Translations under genes and position numbers: made by a program
From: Notospermus geniculatus
Taxonomy: Eukaryota > Nemertea > Pilidiophora > Heteronemertea > Lineidae
Direction: 5' to 3'
Length of the DNA stretch: 64,000 nt
Assembly (NCBI GenBank): GCA_002633025.1
Contig: NMRB01000391.1
Coordinates: forward strand, 94,005 to 158,004
The notes under the pieces: generated by a model
Told to the model about the DNA's origin: nothing
What the model saw: the letters and a program-made list of their open reading frames with translations, nothing else
The model's database searches: none
Part shown: in pieces, positions 58,701-64,000 of the stretch
Numbering within the stretch: the stretch's first letter is position 1
Layout of the letters: each line of letters starts with the position of its first letter

Positions 58701-61700
58701 TTGGCGGTGATACATCGATAAAGTGGCTTGTCCTTCAAGTCCATTACAAGAACGTGGACAAGTTCCTTCCACCAAGTAAGTACCTATAATATTACAAACG
58801 TTTTCTTCAAGAAAGCGGCGTGTTCAGCGGTAGTGACAAACGCACAGACGTTGACGGACTTCTGAAAAGGAAGTTCCTTTCAGTCTTCTTGTTCATGACC
58901 CTGCTCTCCAAATTTCCTTTCAGAAAATGAGAAGGACGAGTCAGGGATAACGTTGCACACGACGGACACACCGTAAGTATCGATATAAGAAACATTCTAA
59001 AGATCAGGATAATCTAAGGATCCGATACCAGCTTTACCTTTCTCTAATCAAAATGGAATAACTTAAAACGTTACGTCCAAAAAGTGTTGAAACTGTGGGC
59101 AATAATATTTCTTGAGCATGAGTGCACGAGATGCGTCATCGGCGTCTAATACAAAATCGCACTCAGATTACACGGAATTAGGCCTACATTTCGTATGCAG
59201 TGCAACCGATCGGCCTACATTTCTTTCTATCAGCATGCCAATACATCGCTTCCAAGATTCTTGGTATCTGACAACGCTGATGCACTGCTGTCAAAATCGA
59301 TGTCACGTCACATATAAGATCAATATTATCGGTTTCAGCCTCCCAAAGACAGCAGCTGTGTACCTCATGGTCACAGGAGGCGAGATACCAGGCCGATCCA
59401 TAGGTACAGAGTCCTTGTGACGGCTATCGCACGACTTTGAGTGTTTTTCTGTCGTTTTCTACTGTCCATCAATTATGATATTTTGTGATCGTTTTCCTGT
59501 TTTAGTTATTAACGCACGTAACATTGAATTTTACATTCACCTCTTGCACGAGATACCCACTTCGTCCGTATTCTAGAAGTCTTCTTAACTCTAAGGTCCA
59601 CTCTAAGCGTTTGTATTCTGCCGTGCAAACAATACCTAAAGGTAAACCTCAGAGTTAAGGAAGCTTATAGAATACGGCCCCTTGTTGATTCTTAAGGCAA
59701 GAAATTCCCCCTGAGGTTGTACAGGTATATTCCGGCAACTTGACCTCGAAAGGGTTTCGTTGTAGCATGGATGCCTCCATCATCGCTGGTTGACACTGCA
59801 CAAAGCATCCCGGTCTCAAAAGACCTTATGATGTTATATGGGGTTTTGAGCAACGTGCACATTCATGTATACTAACGGCCGGGTGAACTATCACGTTTGT
59901 TTGTTAAGACAACACTGAAAATCAAAATACTGTTCACTTTGCGCATATCGTTAGTGTTTGAACAGGGACTTTGTATGACACAAGTGCATATATCGTTACT
60001 GAAGTGCAATGCAAATATATGGATAACAAGCTGAAACATACCTTCAGATCAGGATAGAGCAAAAATATTATAGTCAAAAGTTGTTACTGTCGTCAAACAA
60101 TCTTTCTACTCGTCAACAGTCCCTGAAAATGATTTGCTGAGAGTTTAATATGAATTCGAAGGTGCCCTTCCTGACGAGCATTTTCTCGTACGGTTGAGCT
60201 GTCTTTGGGCAACTCGACTATAGAAGATTATTGGCAGTCGTTTGTTGGTCTCATCAGCGTACGCTGTAAGGAACCAACAGTGGTGAATTGCCCATTGAGA
60301 GCCAGCTCGCACGAGGAAATTTTCACACGGAGCAGCGCCTTTGCTGTGGGTTTCACTCTCACTGTGTCGGTTCATTTCCTTCTCTTTACTTCATCTAATC
60401 GTTCTTACCATTGGTTTCGCCGTAGTACATGTAGTAGTCTTTGTCGTGTGCGATGTTGTCACCTGCTCATCACCTTTTAGGCAACCAGGACGTGCTGCAG
60501 TCTATCTCCTTGGCACCGCAGGAAAGATACCTGCTAAATCGAAAGGTATCGTTCATTCAATTGATTTACAATATCAAGTAGGCCTACGTGTAGTCGTATG
60601 GCAGGCGTTTGATGACAAAAGCCGTCAAACAGCGACAAGATTTGAAAGTACCAATGAAACCCGCTATGGAAGGATTTGGAGTCCATTCCTGTCATACCCG
60701 GTGTTACGCCGGCGTTTTATATTAGGCAGTCATGGAAGCAGAAGAGGAAATAATAGACGAATGTTGTTCGAGTACTTGTAGGTAAAATGACAATCTCGAC
60801 TAAACTTTCTGTTATTTTTCAGTTTATATGGAAACAGCCTGCGGTTATAATGAGAACATTGTCCTCCATCCATTTGGATTCAGGACACACGCCCACACCC
60901 ATGGTAAGTGTCAACGTGGTGGTATCCAAAAATAGAGCACAAAAGACGACACACAAAATGATATAATAAAAGGAGTCGTCCTCCAACATTAGGGAGGTTT
61001 CGCAAGCGCCCGGTTAGGCGCTACGACGACGTTTATCTATGTGTGGGTATACTCAAACAATAGATAAACGTCGTCGTATGGCCTAATCGGGCGCTTGCGA
61101 AACCTCCCTAATCTTGCAAATTTTCGACCCCAACGTCAACGTGGTGGCATATTCTTTGACGTAAGATGCGACTTATACAATGGAGCCAGGCGATCTGTTC
61201 GACAGTTTCATGAAGTCGTTTAAGAACGATCGAGAGAGTTCGAGGAATCGTACGTGTCGATGCTCTTTTTCTAACTCAGAACTGCCTAGATCAACGATGT
61301 AGAAAGCGAGATGGTATGATTCATTGGACTGATTTTCATCTCCGGGATGGCTGGAATTACATAGGCCCCATGTACACAAGAAATACCAGGCTTTCATAAT
61401 ATTTTTAATATCACGTTCTTTTTGTACTTAGGGGTCGTTGTTTCCGGATATAGAATTCGTAATGGCAAATGGACGGAAATTGGACGGAAATCACCACAAC
61501 TGCCAGAGGTGGGCCTATTTTTCTGTTCTTTTCACAAAATGGTATATTTGTTGCATCAGATTTTGATTTTTAATGATTGCGTGCAGTGGCATACGCGCGT
61601 TCCAAGTAATCAAAATTGTTTTTCGAATCATGAGTTAGTTTATTGACTGAATGCGTTTCGTGACCATCACTTTCGAATGTGAGTCATGTATAATTCATGA

Positions 61701-63878
61701 GGCATGCCGACGATATATTTTGATGCTAATCAATGTTTCAGATGTTCTACAACGTGACCACCCCAGGAATCGAGATTAAGAAAGGCGATATCTTGGTAAG
61801 ACGTGTTTGTGGAAAAGTGGATCTGTTGCACGAAGAGACACCACACGGCCAAAAGAATGCTGGTGGATCAAGATGGCGAGCCCGTCTCCCTTTAAGTTGT
61901 CACTCATGACAGGGAGTGCTTTCAGCGACTCCCTGCAGCAGATGCAATCTATGAGAAGCTTCAAATACGTGCCCGCCAATAGAACGAAGTAATTTTCGCA
62001 GATCGCGGGCCTTTCCGGCTCAAAGACTGCTCACACTCCTACCAAGAAGGAAGTCTGATGGTAGGCCTACCAATCGTGCAGGCCTATCATCATTTCTTTA
62101 CCTTCTTAAATTTTTCACTTTTTTACATTCTTCTCCTCTAGGCTGCTCGTTGCACAATGGTCAATAACGAAAGCAGGACAGTTTACGTCGGGTAGGTCGA
62201 TCATATCCAGATAATAAGCTACAACTTTTAGTCGAGGGCTACGGGGTTTAGGGTCATGTCGCAAGTCTCATTAGCGTAGACAACTTGGATCATAGGCCCT
62301 GCTATTGTTGCTGCGTGGCTGCTTGAACATTGCGGATGTCCATGGATGCATAATTTGCATTAGGCCTATACATCTAGGCTACATACATTTTCATCAGTGC
62401 TTTTTGTACGGCAGCCGCTGTAAGACATTGGGCCGAGGACTGATCAGTTAACACGATGTCAATTTCACTGAAATTTTACCTTACAAAATGGTGTCTTGCA
62501 GATCCACGCAAAATGATGAAATGTGTAACTTCTACATGATGTATTATGTAGACGGCACCAAACTCCCGCCGGATACTGTCTGTTTCACCCCTGGACCCCC
62601 TTCCTGGAACTGGAATGCCTTCGACGGTTTGGACAGGGGAGCCGCCCCCAAATCTGCCAGCATCGTACCAGGTATTCTTCTGTCTCTTTCATTCAAACTG
62701 TAAATAATCGATTTTGTTGGCTTTGTTTCAGGCCCACCCAAAACGATGAAATGTGTAACTTTTATATGATGTACTACGTAAAAGGAAATATTCTGCCAAA
62801 AATACGGGATTGCTTTACTGATGGGCCACCGTATTGGAATTGGAACGATTTTCCAGGTTTAGACAGGGGTGCTGCACCAGAAACTTCGAGTGTTATCCCA
62901 GGTACACCTACAAGTGGTGGGGGTTTGCATCCTGCCTGCAGGATAAAGTCGGGAAGCGTGTTGGTTTTTGCAAACGCTTCATGAATCCCTCGACTATGGT
63001 CACACAGTTTCTGGTACTGGGTTGGTTTGCACCCTCTCGCAGATCAGTTAAACCGGATGCAGAAGGTTTGGCTGGATGAAGCATGTAGTAGAACATGGTC
63101 ACATGAGGTGAAGGCCCGGGAATTTTTGTTCATGCTATTGTTGATAACGGTGGGACTAGGGGCAGTTGACTGTGATATGAAGACTTCGTGCGAAGTCACT
63201 GTTGACATGTCTTTCTTCAGGCGTCGCCCCATCGTCTAGTTCACCACTACAGTATGCATGTGGAAGGGTATCCACCTGATTCAAAGGCAGAAATGTGTCA
63301 TTTGCATGCTGACAGGGTTTGCCACGCTGTTTTGGCATTGTTCAAACGCGGCAGTTCAATTACTGTCGGTTATAACTCCACGCATGGCTTGGGGTGGGAA
63401 GCATTTGCACGTATGATAGTGCTGCATGTCATTAGTTTTACATTCCAGCGCGAGACTCAAAAGTAAATGTCCTTAGTCATCTTAAAATATGACCGTTAGG
63501 CGAATGCTCTTCGTCTTTCATTTAATGTAGGCCTATCTTTTCTTTGTTGTTACTGGCATCACACTTCTCGATTGGCTTCTCAGGTGGTGAGTATCAGACC
63601 ACCATTCCTTGCAAGATGCATCCCTCCAAGACGCCTTCGCCTCTCTTTTAGGTACGACTGAAGTGTTAAGAGAAACACCAAACGCCATCCTAGCTCAACA
63701 GGAAGCCAGGCAGGAAGGGATCCGCGGTTACCTCAACAGTTACAACATTCCTGACGACGAAGAGGATGAAAGTCTTGAAGAAGAAGAGAATCTCGCACAG
63801 TACCTGACAGAACGGGAAAGACTACTGGAATTAGAGGAGTACCTAGAGAGGAATTACAGAACGGATGACGACTTCTAA
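55686..63878 (+). CDS. PHM: Peptidylglycine alpha-hydroxylating monooxygenase (PHM), stand-alone, with two pairs of alternative exons
   Basis: Copper- and ascorbate-dependent enzyme that hydroxylates the alpha carbon of glycine-extended neuropeptides, the first step of C-terminal amidation, in the secretory pathway. Thirteen of the fifteen exons make a 409-aa protein (one of 7/8 and one of 13/14). Signal peptide 1-22; LRMPGVQPRV leads the mature enzyme. CuH ligands are His65, His66 (AHHMLLYGC) and His142 (LQVHY). CuM ligands are His213, His215 (THAHTH) and Met285 (NDEMCN). Cys41/84, 72/101, 197/305 and 265/286 match four of the five disulfides of rat PHM. The final exon adds an acidic, helical tail of about 75 residues rich in Glu and Asp. 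No lyase (PAL) domain and no membrane anchor are seen, so it should be soluble and need a separate lyase, as with insect PHM. All exon phases agree. Confidence 0.94.
55805..56061. mobile_element. TIR element TACACTGNTAAAAAT in PHM intron 1
   Basis: Ends TACACTGATAAAAAT and its complement ATTTTTAACAGTGTA; starts 12 bp after the exon 1 boundary. Interior AT-rich with CTGTAAA/TTTACAG steps, non-coding. Confidence 0.6.
56733..56754 (+). other. PHM: G-quadruplex-prone run in PHM intron 1
   Basis: Four G runs of 3-6 separated by single T on the coding strand. Confidence 0.6.
57484..57532 (+). CDS. PHM: PHM exon 2
   Basis: 49 nt encoding DTYLCIPFKMDELKYI. The reading frame requires the second of two AGs, four bases apart (gcag, then aaag at 57482-57483); use of the first would shift the frame. 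Confidence 0.85.
58071..58158 (+). CDS. PHM: PHM exon 3 (CuH His-His)
   Basis: 88 nt encoding GFVPHANMNTAHHMLLYGC with the paired CuH histidines. The frame requires the donor gtaagt at 58159, not the gtaagc eight bases... upstream at 58149, which would give the wrong phase for exon 4. Confidence 0.93.
58454..58575 (+). CDS. PHM: PHM exon 4
   Basis: 122 nt, acceptor gtcttgcag, donor gtacgt. Encodes the two-cysteine loop and IVYAWAMDAPALQLPK, matching the ILYAWARNAP segment of vertebrate PHM. Confidence 0.94.
58686..58775 (+). CDS. PHM: PHM exon 5 (third CuH His)
   Basis: 90 nt encoding DVAFKVGGDTSIKWLVLQVH and on; His142 is the third CuH ligand. Confidence 0.95.
58924..58972 (+). CDS. PHM: PHM exon 6
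   Basis: 49 nt encoding NEKDESGITLHTTDT, the linker strand matching SGVSVHLT. It ends in phase 2, ready for exon 7 or 8. Confidence 0.9.
59339..59403 (+). CDS. PHM: PHM exon 7 (alternative to exon 8)
   Basis: 65 nt, acceptor atcggtttcag, donor gtacag. Encodes LPKTAAVYLMVTGGEIPGRS and Ile, the strand-turn at the start of the CuM domain. It is 11/21 identical to exon 8 with the same length and phases. Confidence 0.9.
59564..59680. mobile_element. Hairpin element, GTCCGTATTCTA ends
   Basis: Imperfect inverted repeat in PHM intron 7, between the two alternative exons; right arm ends TATAGAATACGGCCC. Confidence 0.7.
60481..60545 (+). CDS. PHM: PHM exon 8 (alternative to exon 7)
   Basis: 65 nt, acceptor tcaccttttag, donor gtatcg. 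Encodes QPGRAAVYLLGTAGKIPAKS and Lys. It is closer to the vertebrate sequence at its start (PQP) and more basic than exon 7 (Glu to Lys, Ile to Lys). Confidence 0.9.
60823..60903 (+). CDS. PHM: PHM exon 9 (CuM His-x-His)
   Basis: 81 nt ending in FGFRTHAHTH; the first two histidines align with the CuM pair of rat PHM. Confidence 0.94.
60908..61146. repeat. PHM: Nested repeat insertion in PHM intron 9
   Basis: GTCAACGTGGTGG occurs at both edges (about 60,909 and 61,136). Between them lie AGGAGTCGTCCTC and TTTTCGACCCCAAC, also seen together near 5,778-5,820, and the family B hairpin interrupts this repeat. Confidence 0.6.
60992..61108. mobile_element. Hairpin MITE, family B copy 2, TA-flanked
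   Basis: 117 bp in PHM intron 9. TIR GGGAGGTTTCGCAAGCGCCC, TA on both sides, nested inside an older repeat. Confidence 0.87.
61432..61508 (+). CDS. PHM: PHM exon 10
   Basis: 77 nt encoding VVVSGYRIRNGKWTEIGRK and PQLPE, nearly identical to the conserved KVVSGYRVRNGQW segment. Confidence 0.95.
61742..61795 (+). CDS. PHM: PHM exon 11
   Basis: 54 nt, phase 0 at both ends, encoding MFYNVTTPGIEIKKGDIL. Confidence 0.93.
62142..62191 (+). CDS. PHM: PHM exon 12
   Basis: 50 nt encoding AARCTMVNNESRTVYVG; Cys265 pairs with the Cys next to the CuM Met in known PHM structures. It ends in phase 2, ready for exon 13 or 14. Confidence 0.93.
62502..62671 (+). CDS. PHM: PHM exon 13 (CuM Met; alternative to exon 14)
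   Basis: 170 nt, acceptor gtgtcttgcag, donor gtattc. Encodes TQNDEMCNFYMMYYV with the CuM methionine, then a linker with WNWN and GLDRGAAP. It is 39/56 identical to exon 14. Confidence 0.92.
62732..62901 (+). CDS. PHM: PHM exon 14 (CuM Met; alternative to exon 13)
   Basis: 170 nt, acceptor ctttgtttcag, donor gtacac. It keeps NDEMCNFYMMYY, the partner Cys and WNWN, but replaces the loop after VxG (DGTKLPPDTV by KGNILPKIRD). The intron before it is 60 nt. Confidence 0.92.
63652..63878 (+). CDS. PHM: PHM exon 15 (acidic tail and stop)
   Basis: 227 nt, acceptor cctctcttttag, ending TAA. Encodes an Ala/Glu-rich helical tail with DDEEDESLEEEEN and a likely coiled coil (LTERERLLELEEYLERN). No PAL domain follows within the 120 bp that remain. 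Confidence 0.85.
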
Positions 63879-64000
63879 ACAGGAACAGGTCCAACCAAGA
63901 TTGATTTGAGCAAGTTTACACCAGATTCGACTACTTTGTTGCAAGCGAGGCCACAAATTCCCTTGATAACGGTGAATGTGTCTCCCCTTTTGGCTTGATT

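Noticed and set aside
58538-58710. Exon 4-overlapping ORFs in other frames (MGHGCTSPP...)
   Set aside because: Out of frame with the PHM copper-ligand exons; shadows.

Overview
This window is intron-rich animal DNA. Genes have many short exons with GT-AG introns, introns reach about 14 kb, and the intergenic and intronic DNA is packed with small hairpin (MITE-like) elements. The palindromes TACATGTA and TAGGCCTA recur throughout. Gene content and texture suggest a marine invertebrate, perhaps an amphioxus, echinoderm or hemichordate, but the sequence alone does not fix the phylum. One 87-N gap (15,431-15,517) and four single Ns (3,363, 18,662, 42,409, 44,635) mark assembly joins. Three of the four single Ns sit at junctions of near-identical tandem copies, so part of the repetition is probably unmerged haplotypes.

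Four protein genes can be reconstructed by hand. (1) A nicotinic acetylcholine receptor alpha subunit, alpha7-like, on + from 8,597 to 41,366. It has a signal-peptide exon, two alternative versions of exon 2, a 45-nt and a 110-nt exon, a long exon with the Cys-loop, the CC pair and TM1-TM2, and a final exon with TM3-TM4. (2) A single-exon secreted pacifastin-type protease inhibitor with four cysteine modules, on + at 46,723-47,565. (3) TIMM22, the mitochondrial carrier translocase channel, on - at 49,465-51,438, complete in four exons (196 aa). (4) A stand-alone peptidylglycine alpha-hydroxylating monooxygenase (PHM) on + at 55,686-63,878, with all six copper ligands, an acidic C-terminal tail and no lyase domain.

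The main result is alternative exon architecture. PHM carries two tandem exon duplications (65/65 nt and 170/170 nt) and the receptor carries one (134/167 nt). In all three pairs both copies have the same entry and exit phases and are not multiples of three. Using both or neither shifts the frame into a stop, so the copies should be mutually exclusive. Two of the pairs are separated by introns of only 40 and 60 nt. The PHM exons lie in the catalytic CuM half, and the second pair includes the CuM methionine itself. The locus could therefore produce four PHM enzymes and two receptor N-termini.

The second result is a set of ultra-short palindromes (40-42 bp) of three unrelated sequences, each flanked by a perfect 7-bp direct repeat, plus a 26-bp imperfect example. 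They look like minimal transposition products.

Layout: 1-8,596 has no gene (43-bp tandem repeat, fold-back and hairpin elements); 8,597-41,366 receptor gene with repeat-rich introns; 41,367-46,722 duplicated repeats and a CACGTG-rich inverted-repeat element; 46,723-47,565 pacifastin; 47,566-51,438 TIMM22 and its 3' flank; 51,439-55,685 short mobile elements and the PHM promoter region; 55,686-63,878 PHM; then its 3' flank.
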